Assembly: GCA_002493945.1 (NCBI GenBank)
Contig: DLAL01000064.1
Span: 1-52,353, forward strand
Source of the DNA: Porphyromonadaceae bacterium UBA7048
GTDB taxonomy: Bacteria; Bacteroidota; Bacteroidia; Bacteroidales; Muribaculaceae
Length of the DNA: 52,353 nucleotides
Direction of reading: 5' to 3'
Shown piece after piece: positions 26,473 to 37,195 of this stretch; positions within the stretch are counted from its first letter, which is position 1; the number at the start of each line of letters is the position of its first letter. Under the pieces are notes generated by a model, which saw nothing but the letters and a program-made list of their open reading frames with translations, was not told the DNA's origin and did not search any database. Both the position numbers and the translations under genes were made by a program.

Positions 26473-26535
26473 AATCCGAGAGAACTCCGGAGCACATTCG
26501 GTTGTTCCATTAACAAGAAATATTCATCATATATT

Positions 26536-27309
26536 ATGGCAAATACCCGTCCTCTTATCCTTATAACCAACGACGACAGCATCAACGCCCCGGGCGTACG
26601 CTACCTGGCAGAATGTGTCCGTACGATGGGCGACGTGATTGTCGTGGCTCCGGCTCACCCCCAGTCCGGCCAGTCATCGGCGCTGACCGTGGGCGCCTCG
26701 CTGCGCATAAAAGAACTGCCGTCTGACATGGACGGCGTGCGCATGTTCTCGGTGACCGGCACGCCCGTCGACTGCATCAAACTCGCCCTGAACGCCATCG
26801 TGCCACGGAAGCCTGACGTGGTATTCTCGGGCATCAATCACGGATCCAACTCAGGGGTGAACGTCCTCTATTCAGGCACTATGGGTGCCGTACTGGAGGG
26901 CTGCCTTGAGGGTATTCCCTCTGTGGGCTTCTCGCTGCTACACCACTCTATGAAGGCCGACTTCTCGCTGTGCACGGCTTTTGTGGCCAATATTGCGGCC
27001 GAGGTCATCGCTTCGGGGCTTCCTGAAGGTGTATGCCTGAACGTGAATATCCCGGCCAAAGTCATGCCCGAAGGCATCAAGGTATGCCGCGCGGCCCGCG
27101 GCTACTGGACGGACGACTTCGCCCGATATCTCGACCCTCAGGGCAATCCCTTCTACTGGCTGTCAGGCCGCTTCATCAACCTCGAGCCTGAAGCGACCGA
27201 CACGGATGAATACTGGCTGTCGTGCCGCTGCATCAGCGTCGTGCCCGTCAGCACCGACATGACCGCCCTCTCCGCCCTGAAAGATATGTCGACACGCTTC
27301 GACAGCTGA
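26536..27309 (+). CDS. surE: 5'/3'-nucleotidase SurE
   Basis: SurE removes phosphate from nucleoside monophosphates and is a stationary-phase survival factor in other bacteria. The 257 residues fit the family. The metal-binding motif ILITNDDSINAPG holds D13 and D14, and VAPAHPQSGQSSA, FSVTGTPVDC and SGINHGSNSGVNVLYSGTMGAV complete the active site. It begins 63 bases after the MBOAT gene. It converges with the BACON lipoprotein gene, whose stop lies 14 bases away. Confidence 0.96.
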   Translation: MANTRPLILITNDDSINAPGVRYLAECVRTMGDVIVVAPAHPQSGQSSALTVGASLRIKELPSDMDGVRMFSVTGTPVDCIKLALNAIVPRKPDVVFSGINHGSNSGVNVLYSGTMGAVLEGCLEGIPSVGFSLLHHSMKADFSLCTAFVANIAAEVIASGLPEGVCLNVNIPAKVMPEGIKVCRAARGYWTDDFARYLDPQGNPFYWLSGRFINLEPEATDTDEYWLSCRCISVVPVSTDMTALSALKDMSTRFDS

Positions 27310-27323
27310 GGCGTATAATCTTT

Positions 27324-27986
27324 TCAAGGGCGATACTCCGCCATTACGGGTATAGTGACGCCGCCGACTGTGACGGTGATAAGCTGGAAGATGTGAGTTT
27401 TCACCGCCGTGTAGTCAACCGTAAAGCGGACTGCCAGCTGTCCGCCGGGTTCAAGTGTGCCGGACGATGGTTCGGCCTGAAGCCACGAGGTGTCGTCTAT
27501 AGTCACGTGCCACTCCACCGCCGAGCGCAGTGTCGCGCTGACAGTCAGGATGATTTCAGGCACACCGGGTCCGAAGCCGAGCGCACTCGGCGTCACTTCG
27601 ATTCTCTCCTCTACGACTACCGGAGGCAGCTTCGCGAGGACATAGACGTCGCCCGACACATTGCGGTCAGCCATGACTATTCGCGAAGAGGCTTCGCAGT
27701 AACCGTCTTTTGAAAACGTGAGCGTATAGCGGCTGTCGCTGCACAGACCATGCAAGGCGAAAGCGCCCCGGCTGTCAGTGACGGCCGCCGAAGGTTCGTA
27801 CTGAAGGCTTTCGCAAAGCACAGCCACGCCGTCGAGCGGACTGTCGTCCTCATCCACAACCGTTGCTGCATAAGTGAGGGCTGCGGCTTCTCCTCCGACA
27901 TCGATGCCGCGTTCCCCGGCACCGTCATGGCCGCATGAGAAGGCCAGCGGAAGAAACAGGGCTGCAGTGTAGAGCTTGGTTTTCAT
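27324..27986 (-). CDS. BACON-domain lipoprotein with carboxypeptidase regulatory-like domain
   Basis: A 220-residue protein. The lipobox LAFSC gives acceptor C18. A carboxypeptidase D regulatory-like fold covers about residues 38-115 (VVDEDDSPLDGVAVLCES, GAFALHGL, YTLTFSKDGY). A BACON-like domain covers about 125-217 (IEVTPSALGFG, WHVTIDDTSWLQAEPSSGTL, VTVGGVTIPVMAE). BACON domains are common in Bacteroidetes surface carbohydrate or mucin-binding proteins, but here there is no SusC/SusD or glycosidase neighbour. It stands alone on the minus strand between surE and valS. The role is probably surface binding, ligand unknown. Confidence 0.8.
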   Translation of the reverse strand: MKTKLYTAALFLPLAFSCGHDGAGERGIDVGGEAAALTYAATVVDEDDSPLDGVAVLCESLQYEPSAAVTDSRGAFALHGLCSDSRYTLTFSKDGYCEASSRIVMADRNVSGDVYVLAKLPPVVVEERIEVTPSALGFGPGVPEIILTVSATLRSAVEWHVTIDDTSWLQAEPSSGTLEPGGQLAVRFTVDYTAVKTHIFQLITVTVGGVTIPVMAEYRP

Positions 27987-28025
27987 GGTCTTAATTCGCG
28001 GTTTTTGAATAGTCTTAAAATGAAT

Positions 28026-28063
28026 AATCGCCGGATTGCGACAAATGTCGTAACCCGGCGATT
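28026..28063 (-). terminator. Hairpin ending the valS transcript
   Basis: Arms AATCGCCGG (28026-28034) and CCGGCGATT (28055-28063) are perfect, and GCGAC/GTCGT extends the stem inward with mismatches. On the minus strand it lies 20 bases past the valS stop and is followed by a T-rich stretch with an ATTTTAA core. It is probably an intrinsic terminator. Confidence 0.65.
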
Positions 28064-28082
28064 GAATTATGTCTCGGGCCGA

Positions 28083-30773
28083 TTACTTCAGCGCTTCAAG
28101 CGAAGCGCGGAGCGCGGCGAGTTTGGTATCAGCGTCTTCGAGTTTCTTGCGCTCGGCAGCGACAACGGCTTCAGGAGCCTTCGAGACGAAGCGTTCGTTT
28201 GAGAGTTTCTTCTCAACGGAAGCACGGAAACCGACGAGATAATCTATTTCCTTGTTGATACGGGCACGCTCTGCCTCGACGTCAATCAGGTTGCTCTGCG
28301 GAATGTTGAATTCCAGCGTGCCTACCATGAACGATGAAGCGGCGGCGTCCTTCTCTGCATTCTGCTCGATGGCTTCGAGTCCGCCGAGCTTGACGAGCAC
28401 GTCTTCTATGGTCGGGTCAATGGTGCCGAGTACCTTGAGAGTGAGCTTCTCGCGCGGAGAGATGTTCTTGCGCGCACGGACGGCGCGGATGCCGTTGATG
28501 ATGTCCTGTGCCTGTGCCATGGCTGCGATGAGCTGCTCGTCTACCTCACCGCAGGCAGGTTCGGAAGCGTACATGATCGACTCGCCGTCGGCGCGTTCGG
28601 CCAGATGCTGCCACAGTTCCTCGGTGATGAAGGGCATGAAGGGATGGAGCATGCGCAGCAGCGAATCGAGGAATCCCGTAGCCTGACGGTAGGTGTGGCC
28701 GTCAATCGGGCTGCCGTAGGCAGGCTTGATCATCTCGAGGTATGTCGACGAGAAGTCATCGCGGAACAGACGGTAGACGGCCATCAGCGCCTCGGAGATG
28801 CGGAACTTGCCGAAGAGGTCGCTGACTTCGGCCACGGTCTTGTTCAGCATGGACTCGAACCAGCGGCCGGCGAGGGCGCAGACAGCAGGCCGGGCGGCAG
28901 CGTCGTCGACCTGCCAGCCCTTGATGAGACGGAAGGAGTTCCAGATCTTGTTGCAGAAATTGCGGCCCTGCTCGACGAGTTTGTCATCGTACATGATGTC
29001 GTTGCCTGCAGGGGCGGCGAGCATCAGACCCATGCGCACGCCGTCGGCGCCGTAGGTGGCTATGAGGTCGAGAGGATCGGGCGAGTTGCCGAGCGACTTG
29101 CTCATCTTGCGGCCGATGGAGTCACGGACGATACCGGTGAAGTAGACATTGTTGAACGGCTGCTTGCCGATGTATTCGTAGCCGGCCATAATCATTCGGG
29201 CTACCCAGAAGAAGATGATGTCGGGGCCCGTCACGAGTGTGGCGGTGGGATAGTAGTACTTGATTTCCTCGTTGCCGGGATTGTTGATGCCGTCGAAGAG
29301 GGTGATGGGCCACAGCCACGACGAGAACCATGTGTCGAGGGCATCGGGGTCATGACGAAGGTCGTCGGCCTGAAGACCGGGATTGCCTGACTGTATGCGT
29401 GCCTTCTCGAGTGCTTCTTCGCGGGTGAGTGCCACGACGAATTCGGCGTCCTTGCCGGTCTTGTCGCCGTAGAAATAAGCCGGGATGCGGTGTCCCCACC
29501 AGAGCTGACGGCTGATACACCAGTCCTGGATGTTCTCAAGCCATATGCGGTAGGTGTTCTTGTACTTCTCGGGGACGAAGCGTATGATGTCGTCCATGAC
29601 GGGGGCGAGGCTCTCGTCGGCGAAGTGCTTCATGCGCACGAACCACTGGAGCGACAGACGCGGCTCGATAGGCACACGCGTGCGCTCGGAGAGGCCGATT
29701 TTGTTGGTATAGTCCTCTTCCTTCTCGAGGAGGCCGGCCTTGCGGAGATCCTCGACGATGGCCTTGCGGCAGTCGAAGCGGTCCATGCCTACGTACATGC
29801 CTGCCACCTCGGCGACTGTGGCATCCTCATTGAAGATGTCGATGGTCTCGAGATTGTGCTTCTTGCCGAGCATGTAGTCGTTCTTGTCGTGCGCCGGAGT
29901 GACCTTGAGACAGCCCGTACCGAAGTCTATCTCCACATAGCGGTCCTCGATGACGGGGATGACGCGTCCGACCAGAGGCACGATGACCTTGTGTCCGCGG
30001 AGCCATGCGTTCTTGGGGTCCTTGGGATTGATGCACATGGCCGTGTCGCCCATGATGGTCTCGGGGCGCGTGGTGGCGACCACGGCATAGTGGCGGCCGT
30101 CAGCGTCGGTGTGCACCACGTCTTCTGCGGTAGCCTTGATGTCGGCGCTGTCGTCGGCCAGATAGTAGCGGAGATAGTAGAGCTTTGACTGCTCCTCGAC
30201 GAAGAATACCTCGTCATCGCTGAGGGCGGTGCGGTTCTGCGGATCCCAGTTGACGGGACGGAGGTCACGGTATATAAGACCTTTATTATATAGGTCTACG
30301 AATACCTTCTCCACGCTTTCGCTGCGGGGGCCGTCCATGGTGAAAGCTGTGCGGTCCCAGTCGCATGAAGCGCCGAGCTTGCGGAGCTGCTGCAGGATGA
30401 TGCCGCCGTGCTTCTCGGTCCATGCCCATGCGTGTGTGAGGAACTCCTCACGCGTGAGGTCGGTCTTCTTGATGCCTTCGGATGCGAGTTTTGCAATCAC
30501 CTTTGTCTCAGTCGAAATCGAGGCATGGTCGGTACCCGGCACCCAGAGGGCATTTTTGCCCTGCATGCGGGCGCGGCGCACGAGGATATCCTGAATGGTA
30601 TTGTTCAGCATGTGGCCCATGTGGAGCACGCCGGTGACGTTTGGCGGCGGAATGACTATGGTGTACGGCTCACGCGCGTCGGGAACCGAGCGGAACAGTT
30701 TGTGCTCGAGCCAGTAGGCATACCATTTGTCCTCAACCTCTGCGGGATTGTATGTCTGTGGAAGGTCGTTCAT
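28083..30773 (-). CDS. valS: Valyl-tRNA synthetase
   Basis: The enzyme charges tRNA-Val with valine and edits threonine errors. The ATG at 30773 (MNDLPQTYNPAEVEDKWY, 896 residues) is preferred over an in-frame ATG at 30821, which would lie upstream of the promoter -7 box. Class I signatures are HMGH in PPNVTGVLHMGHML and KMSKS in GRKMSKSLGNSPDPLDL. The editing domain (VATTRPETIMGDTAM) and the C-terminal coiled coil (EAERARINKEIDYL to the end) are intact. It stands in a single-gene unit with its own promoter and terminator. Confidence 0.98.
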   Translation of the reverse strand: MNDLPQTYNPAEVEDKWYAYWLEHKLFRSVPDAREPYTIVIPPPNVTGVLHMGHMLNNTIQDILVRRARMQGKNALWVPGTDHASISTETKVIAKLASEGIKKTDLTREEFLTHAWAWTEKHGGIILQQLRKLGASCDWDRTAFTMDGPRSESVEKVFVDLYNKGLIYRDLRPVNWDPQNRTALSDDEVFFVEEQSKLYYLRYYLADDSADIKATAEDVVHTDADGRHYAVVATTRPETIMGDTAMCINPKDPKNAWLRGHKVIVPLVGRVIPVIEDRYVEIDFGTGCLKVTPAHDKNDYMLGKKHNLETIDIFNEDATVAEVAGMYVGMDRFDCRKAIVEDLRKAGLLEKEEDYTNKIGLSERTRVPIEPRLSLQWFVRMKHFADESLAPVMDDIIRFVPEKYKNTYRIWLENIQDWCISRQLWWGHRIPAYFYGDKTGKDAEFVVALTREEALEKARIQSGNPGLQADDLRHDPDALDTWFSSWLWPITLFDGINNPGNEEIKYYYPTATLVTGPDIIFFWVARMIMAGYEYIGKQPFNNVYFTGIVRDSIGRKMSKSLGNSPDPLDLIATYGADGVRMGLMLAAPAGNDIMYDDKLVEQGRNFCNKIWNSFRLIKGWQVDDAAARPAVCALAGRWFESMLNKTVAEVSDLFGKFRISEALMAVYRLFRDDFSSTYLEMIKPAYGSPIDGHTYRQATGFLDSLLRMLHPFMPFITEELWQHLAERADGESIMYASEPACGEVDEQLIAAMAQAQDIINGIRAVRARKNISPREKLTLKVLGTIDPTIEDVLVKLGGLEAIEQNAEKDAAASSFMVGTLEFNIPQSNLIDVEAERARINKEIDYLVGFRASVEKKLSNERFVSKAPEAVVAAERKKLEDADTKLAALRASLEALK

Positions 30774-30796
30774 TGTCGTTATAATATTTAGTCGTG

Positions 30797-30829
30797 CAAA
30801 GTTACGCAAAAAAATCCACAAATCACAAA
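30797..30829 (-). promoter_or_regulatory. Promoter of valS, embedded in the end of the upstream gene
   Basis: Minus-strand TTTG (30829-30826), 21 bases, TAACTTTG (30804-30797). The -33 box is made of the last sense codons of the AlkD-like gene. The predicted transcript start is near 30790, so the leader is about 17 bases. Confidence 0.8.
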
Positions 30830-31359
30830 CTCATGCGCCACTCGGCTTCCATCTCGATGGAGTGACGGAGCGATGAGTCAGGAAAGCGGAGCGCGAGTCC
30901 TAGCGCGCGCTGCGGGTCGCTGCCGAGGAGGTTGAAGAGCAGACGGAGAGCCGTGTAGTCGTTCCACTCTCCGACGGGAGAATCCGAAAGGCTTTCGGCC
31001 AGCTCCCATGCGCCGGGGATATGCCTAAGAAGCCTGTGGCACAGGATGTCGGACACCTCGGCACACGGAATGCCGGCAATCCACTCACGGGCCTGTGCGA
31101 CGGTGACTGCCGAGGCATCGACCAGCATGGGCGCAAGAAGCATGCTCTCGCGTGTAGTAGTATTGGCCCACAGCTGCGCCGCGAGTACGGGGTCTTTGCC
31201 CGTTTCTTCGGCAATCTCTACCAGCTGCGGCAGATTGAGGCCGAATATTATATGGAAAGGCGAACCTGCCTTGCGGAGCGTATCGGAGATGATGCCATTG
31301 CGCATGGCGAAGAACCGCCGCTTGACGGTCTGCATTCTGTTGTATTTCTGTTCTGTCAT
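30823..31359 (-). CDS. Short AlkD-like DNA alkylation repair protein
   Basis: The start at 31359 (MTEQKYNRMQTVKRRFFAM, 178 residues) is taken because it lies just after the promoter box. An open frame farther up to 31497 crosses that promoter and the clpP promoter region. The sequence is helical throughout and resembles the HEAT-like fold of AlkD-type DNA glycosylases (RRFFAMRNGIISDTLRKAG near the start, LANTTTRE-like and DILCHRLLRHIP helices). At 178 residues it is shorter than typical AlkD (about 230), so part of the catalytic groove may be missing. Function in base-excision repair is an inference from resemblance. Confidence 0.6.
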   Translation of the reverse strand: MTEQKYNRMQTVKRRFFAMRNGIISDTLRKAGSPFHIIFGLNLPQLVEIAEETGKDPVLAAQLWANTTTRESMLLAPMLVDASAVTVAQAREWIAGIPCAEVSDILCHRLLRHIPGAWELAESLSDSPVGEWNDYTALRLLFNLLGSDPQRALGLALRFPDSSLRHSIEMEAEWRMSL

Positions 31360-31379
31360 TTCTGTACGGTTTACGCATG

Positions 31380-31387
31380 CAAAGTTA
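31380..31387 (-). promoter_or_regulatory. -7 element of the AlkD-like gene
   Basis: Minus-strand TAACTTTG is a perfect match to TAnnTTTG and identical to the pyrG, valS and MATE boxes. It is 20 bases before the ATG at 31359. No TTTG was seen at the -33 position. Confidence 0.65.
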
Positions 31388-31427
31388 CGGCTTCTTGAAA
31401 AATTTTTTTGTCTCGTCCATAGAAATA

Positions 31428-31459
31428 TTTGTCCGAACGGGATTTTTTTCTTAATTTTG
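31428..31459 (+). promoter_or_regulatory. Promoter of the clpP-clpX-recQ operon
   Basis: TTTG (31428-31431), 20 bases, TAATTTTG (31452-31459) match both consensus boxes. The predicted start near 31466 gives a leader of about 45 bases before the clpP ATG. It is divergent from the AlkD-like promoter. Confidence 0.8.
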
Positions 31460-31510
31460 ACATAGAAAACACGAGGCAGCGCGGCTGCCCGCTCCAATAG
31501 ATAGTAATTT

Positions 31511-32206
31511 ATGACTAAGAACGATTTCAGAAACTACGCTGTCCACCATCTCGGCATGAGTGGCAATGCACTTGACCAGTACACTGCCTTCACCTCCAAG
31601 GCCGCAGGCCCTGTGGATTCGTACATCAGCCCCACCATCATCGAGGAGCGCTCGCTCAACGTGGCACAGATGGACGTATTCTCGCGCCTGATGATGGACC
31701 GCATCATCTTTTTAGGCACTGAGGTAAACGACTACACCGCCAATGTCATCCAGGCCCAGCTCCTGTACCTGGACTCCGCTGACCCCGGCAAGGACGTATC
31801 CATATATATCAACTCCCCCGGCGGCTCGGTATACGCCGGTCTGGGCATCTACGACACCATGCAGTACATCCAGTCGGATGTGACCACCATCTGCACCGGC
31901 ATCGCCGCATCGATGGCCGCCGTACTGCTTGTGGCAGGCGAAAAGGGCAAGCGATTCGCGCTGAAGCACTCGCGCGTGATGATTCACCAGCCGATGGGCG
32001 GTGCGCAGGGTCAGGCCACAGACATGGAAATCACCGTACGCGAAATCAAGAAACTCAAGCACGAGCTCTACACCATCATCTCCGACCACTCCGGCCAGCC
32101 CTTCGAAAAGGTAGAGGCCGACTCCGACCGCGACTACTGGATGACCGCCGAAGAAGCGCTCCAGTACGGCATGATTGACCGGGTGCTCGTGAAATCGAAC
32201 AAATAA
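31511..32206 (+). CDS. clpP: ATP-dependent Clp protease proteolytic subunit
   Basis: ClpP forms the double-ring serine protease chamber used with ClpX. The 231 residues include an N-terminal extension of about 30 residues, typical of Bacteroidetes. Catalytic S134 is in GIAASMAAVLL and H159 in RVMIHQPMGG, and the strand YINSPGGSVYAGLGIYD lines the active site. It is the first gene of an operon with clpX 16 bases downstream. No trigger-factor gene precedes it, although in many Bacteroidales tig is the upstream neighbour. Confidence 0.97.
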   Translation: MTKNDFRNYAVHHLGMSGNALDQYTAFTSKAAGPVDSYISPTIIEERSLNVAQMDVFSRLMMDRIIFLGTEVNDYTANVIQAQLLYLDSADPGKDVSIYINSPGGSVYAGLGIYDTMQYIQSDVTTICTGIAASMAAVLLVAGEKGKRFALKHSRVMIHQPMGGAQGQATDMEITVREIKKLKHELYTIISDHSGQPFEKVEADSDRDYWMTAEEALQYGMIDRVLVKSNK

Positions 32207-32222
32207 GCCTGTACACGTAGAA

Positions 32223-33515
32223 ATGGCAAAAAAGAGAATCGCACGTTGCAACTTCTGCGGCCGCTCCGAGAGCGAGGGCGCTACCCTGCTGCCCTCGCCG
32301 GACGGCGAAGCCAACATCTGCGTAGACTGCATCAGCATGGCAGGCTCGATGCTCGGTATGTTCGACGGCGACATGGACTCGTCGGCCAACACTGCCGGCA
32401 GGGCGCGTGCCAAGCAGCGCATCATACATGGCGTGAGCGAGGAGGAGCCGGAGAAGAAACCCATCCCCAAGCCTCACGAAATCAAGGAATTCCTCGACCA
32501 GTACATCATCGGACAGGACCAGGCCAAGAAGTATCTCTCGGTGGCTGTGTACAACCACTACAAGCGCCTTGACCAGCCCGTAGATGACGACGGCGTAGAA
32601 ATCGAAAAGAGCAACATCATCATGGTCGGCCCGACAGGTACGGGCAAGACTCTGATAGCTAAGACCATAGCACGCATCCTCGACGTACCGTTCACAATAG
32701 TGGACGCCACCGTGCTGACCCAGGCCGGATATGTGGGAGAGGACATCGAGAGTCTGCTCACCCGTCTGCTTCAGGTGGCTGACTACGATGTGGAGCGCGC
32801 GCAGCGCGGCATCGTCTTCATCGACGAGATAGACAAGATAGCCCGCAAAGGCGACAATCCGTCCATCACGCGCGACGTCGGCGGCGAAGGCGTCCAGCAG
32901 GGCCTGCTGAAACTCCTTGAAGGCTCGATAGTGAACGTACCGCCCCAGGGAGGCCGCAAGCATCCCGAGCAGCCAATGATAGCCGTCGACACCAAGGACA
33001 TCCTCTTCATCTGCGGAGGAGCCTTCGAAGGCATCGAGCAGGCCATAGCCCACAGGCTCAACTCGAGTTTCGTGGGATTCTCGACCGATGCCGCCACCCG
33101 GCGCATAGAGCGCGACCGCTTCATGAGCCACGTCGCGCCGCAGGATTTGCGCACATTCGGACTGATACCCGAAATCATAGGCCGTCTGCCGATACTGACG
33201 CACCTGCTGCCTCTCGACCGCGACGCCCTGCGCCGGATTCTCACCGAACCGAAGAATGCCATCACGAAGCAGTATGAGAAGCTCTTCGCCATGGACGGGA
33301 AGAAGCTCGTTTTCCTCCCTGAGGCTCTCGACTTCATCGTGGACAAGGCCATCGAGTTCAAACTTGGCGCCCGCGGACTGCGCTCGATAGTCGAGACCAT
33401 CATGATGAACCCGATGTATGACATGCCCTCGGGCACGGACACGGAATTCACCGTCACGGCCGAATTCTGCGCACGCCAGCTCGAAGAGGCACACTTCGAC
33501 GCGCAGGCCGTATGA
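32223..33515 (+). CDS. clpX: ATP-dependent Clp protease ATP-binding subunit ClpX
   Basis: ClpX unfolds tagged proteins and feeds them to ClpP. The 430 residues start with the four-cysteine zinc finger (CNFCGRSE and ICVDCI), then the AAA+ module with Walker A GPTGTGKT, pore loop GYVGED and Walker B IVFIDEIDKI. The loop that docks on ClpP reads VGF in SSFVGFSTDA where the common form is IGF. Sensor and C-terminal small domain (LGARGLRSIVE) are intact. The short gap to clpP supports co-expression. Confidence 0.98.
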   Translation: MAKKRIARCNFCGRSESEGATLLPSPDGEANICVDCISMAGSMLGMFDGDMDSSANTAGRARAKQRIIHGVSEEEPEKKPIPKPHEIKEFLDQYIIGQDQAKKYLSVAVYNHYKRLDQPVDDDGVEIEKSNIIMVGPTGTGKTLIAKTIARILDVPFTIVDATVLTQAGYVGEDIESLLTRLLQVADYDVERAQRGIVFIDEIDKIARKGDNPSITRDVGGEGVQQGLLKLLEGSIVNVPPQGGRKHPEQPMIAVDTKDILFICGGAFEGIEQAIAHRLNSSFVGFSTDAATRRIERDRFMSHVAPQDLRTFGLIPEIIGRLPILTHLLPLDRDALRRILTEPKNAITKQYEKLFAMDGKKLVFLPEALDFIVDKAIEFKLGARGLRSIVETIMMNPMYDMPSGTDTEFTVTAEFCARQLEEAHFDAQAV

Positions 33516-33564
33516 CGGCCCCGACTCCGGAACACTACGAACCAACCACAATCTCCCACCATAA

Positions 33565-35751
<2,187 letters not shown>

Positions 35752-35755
35752 CAAA

Positions 35756-37195
35756 ATGGTTACGACACTATCCAGACTTTTCGCAGACGTATACGGCAAC
35801 GCTCCCGCCACGGTGACCGAGCTACAGTCGTCAGGGTCAAACCGCCGGTACTTCCGGCTCTCCGAAGCCGACGGCGGCCGCACTCTCATAGGCGTCCTCG
35901 GCACATCGGTGCAGGAGAACAGGGCGTTCATATACATGGCCCGGCACTTCGCCGAAAAGGGCATCCCCGTGCCGACCGTCCTCGCCGTGAGCGATGACGG
36001 CATGGCCTACGTGCAGACTGACCTTGGCGACACGCTCCTCTTCGGCGAGATTGAGAAGGGACGCCTCACGCGTTCATTTTCCTCACACGAGAAAGACCTG
36101 CTGGTGAAGACGATCCGGCGCCTGCCCGACATACAGTTCGCCGGAGCGGACGGAATGGATTTCTCGGTGTGCTATCCTGCGGTAGAGTTCGACGAGCGCT
36201 CCATCATGTGGGACCTGAACTACTTCAAGTACTGTTTCCTGAAGGCCACAGGACTCGAGTTCGAGGAAGACCGGCTGGAAGATGACTTCAAGGCCATGAC
36301 CGACGTGCTGATGGCCGAGGCCGGAACGCGCACCTTCATGTACCGTGACTTCCAGAGCCGCAACGTGATGATACGCGACGGCGAGCCGTGGTTCATCGAC
36401 TTCCAGGGCGGACGACGCGGCCCGTTCTACTACGACGTGGCCTCCTTCCTCTGGCAGGCCAAGGCCAATCTGCCCGACAGTCTGCGCGAGGAACTGCTTG
36501 ACGAGTACCTGTCGTCGGTCAACAAGTACGTGACGCTGGGCCGCGACGAGTTCATGGCGCGCCTGCGCCACTTCGTGCTCTTCCGCACGCTGCAGGTGCT
36601 GGGAGCCTACGGCTTCCGCGGCTACTTCGAGAAGAAGCCCCACTTCATGCAGAGCGTGCCCTTCGCCATAGCCAATCTGCGCCAGCTGCTCACCAAGCCG
36701 TACGCCGAGTATCCCTACCTCAATGAGATGCTGCGCCGCCTGGTGGACATGAAGCAGTTCACCGACGCGCTGGGCAAGCGCAAGCTGACCGTGCGCGTCC
36801 TGAGCTTCGCCTACAAGAAGGGGATTCCCAACGACCCGTCGGGCAACGGCGGCGGCTTCGTCTTCGACTGCCGCGCCATCAACAATCCCGGCAAGTACGA
36901 GCGATACAAGCCCTTCACCGGTCTTGACCGCCAGGTCATCGATTTCCTTGAGGAAGACGGCGAGGTGCTCACTTTCCTCGACCACTGCCACGCCCTGACC
37001 GACGCGTCGGTCAAGCGCTACATAGAGCGCGGATTCACCAACCTGTCGATAGCCTACGGCTGCACCGGCGGCCAGCACCGCTCGGTCTACTGCGCCCAGC
37101 ACACGGCCGAGCACATCGCACGGAAGTTCAACGTCCGCGTCGAACTTCTGCACCGCGAGCAGGACATAGAGCAGATATTCAACGTCAAGGAATGA
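35756..37195 (+). CDS. Sugar kinase (AmgK-like phosphotransferase) fused to RapZ C-terminal domain
   Basis: The 479-residue protein has two parts. Residues about 1-335 are an aminoglycoside-phosphotransferase-fold kinase with catalytic D198 in MYRDFQSRNVMI and the metal site in FIDFQGGRRGP, followed by YDVASFLWQA. This pattern resembles AmgK, which phosphorylates MurNAc and GlcNAc at the anomeric carbon. Residues about 345-475 match the C-terminal domain of RapZ (SFAYKKGIPND, FDCRAINNPG, GCTGGQHRSVY at 435-445), which in E. coli binds glucosamine-6-phosphate. The usual RapZ P-loop domain is absent. It starts 4 bases after recQ and its TGA overlaps the next ATG, where a MurU-like gene begins. 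A role in peptidoglycan amino-sugar recycling with built-in sugar sensing is inferred. Confidence 0.82.
   Translation: MVTTLSRLFADVYGNAPATVTELQSSGSNRRYFRLSEADGGRTLIGVLGTSVQENRAFIYMARHFAEKGIPVPTVLAVSDDGMAYVQTDLGDTLLFGEIEKGRLTRSFSSHEKDLLVKTIRRLPDIQFAGADGMDFSVCYPAVEFDERSIMWDLNYFKYCFLKATGLEFEEDRLEDDFKAMTDVLMAEAGTRTFMYRDFQSRNVMIRDGEPWFIDFQGGRRGPFYYDVASFLWQAKANLPDSLREELLDEYLSSVNKYVTLGRDEFMARLRHFVLFRTLQVLGAYGFRGYFEKKPHFMQSVPFAIANLRQLLTKPYAEYPYLNEMLRRLVDMKQFTDALGKRKLTVRVLSFAYKKGIPNDPSGNGGGFVFDCRAINNPGKYERYKPFTGLDRQVIDFLEEDGEVLTFLDHCHALTDASVKRYIERGFTNLSIAYGCTGGQHRSVYCAQHTAEHIARKFNVRVELLHREQDIEQIFNVKE

Noticed and set aside
32076..33551. Long minus-strand open frame of 491 codons opposite clpX
   Set aside because: It is antisense to an intact clpX with all motifs. 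Long antisense frames are frequent in this GC-rich sequence, and it shows no recognisable family.
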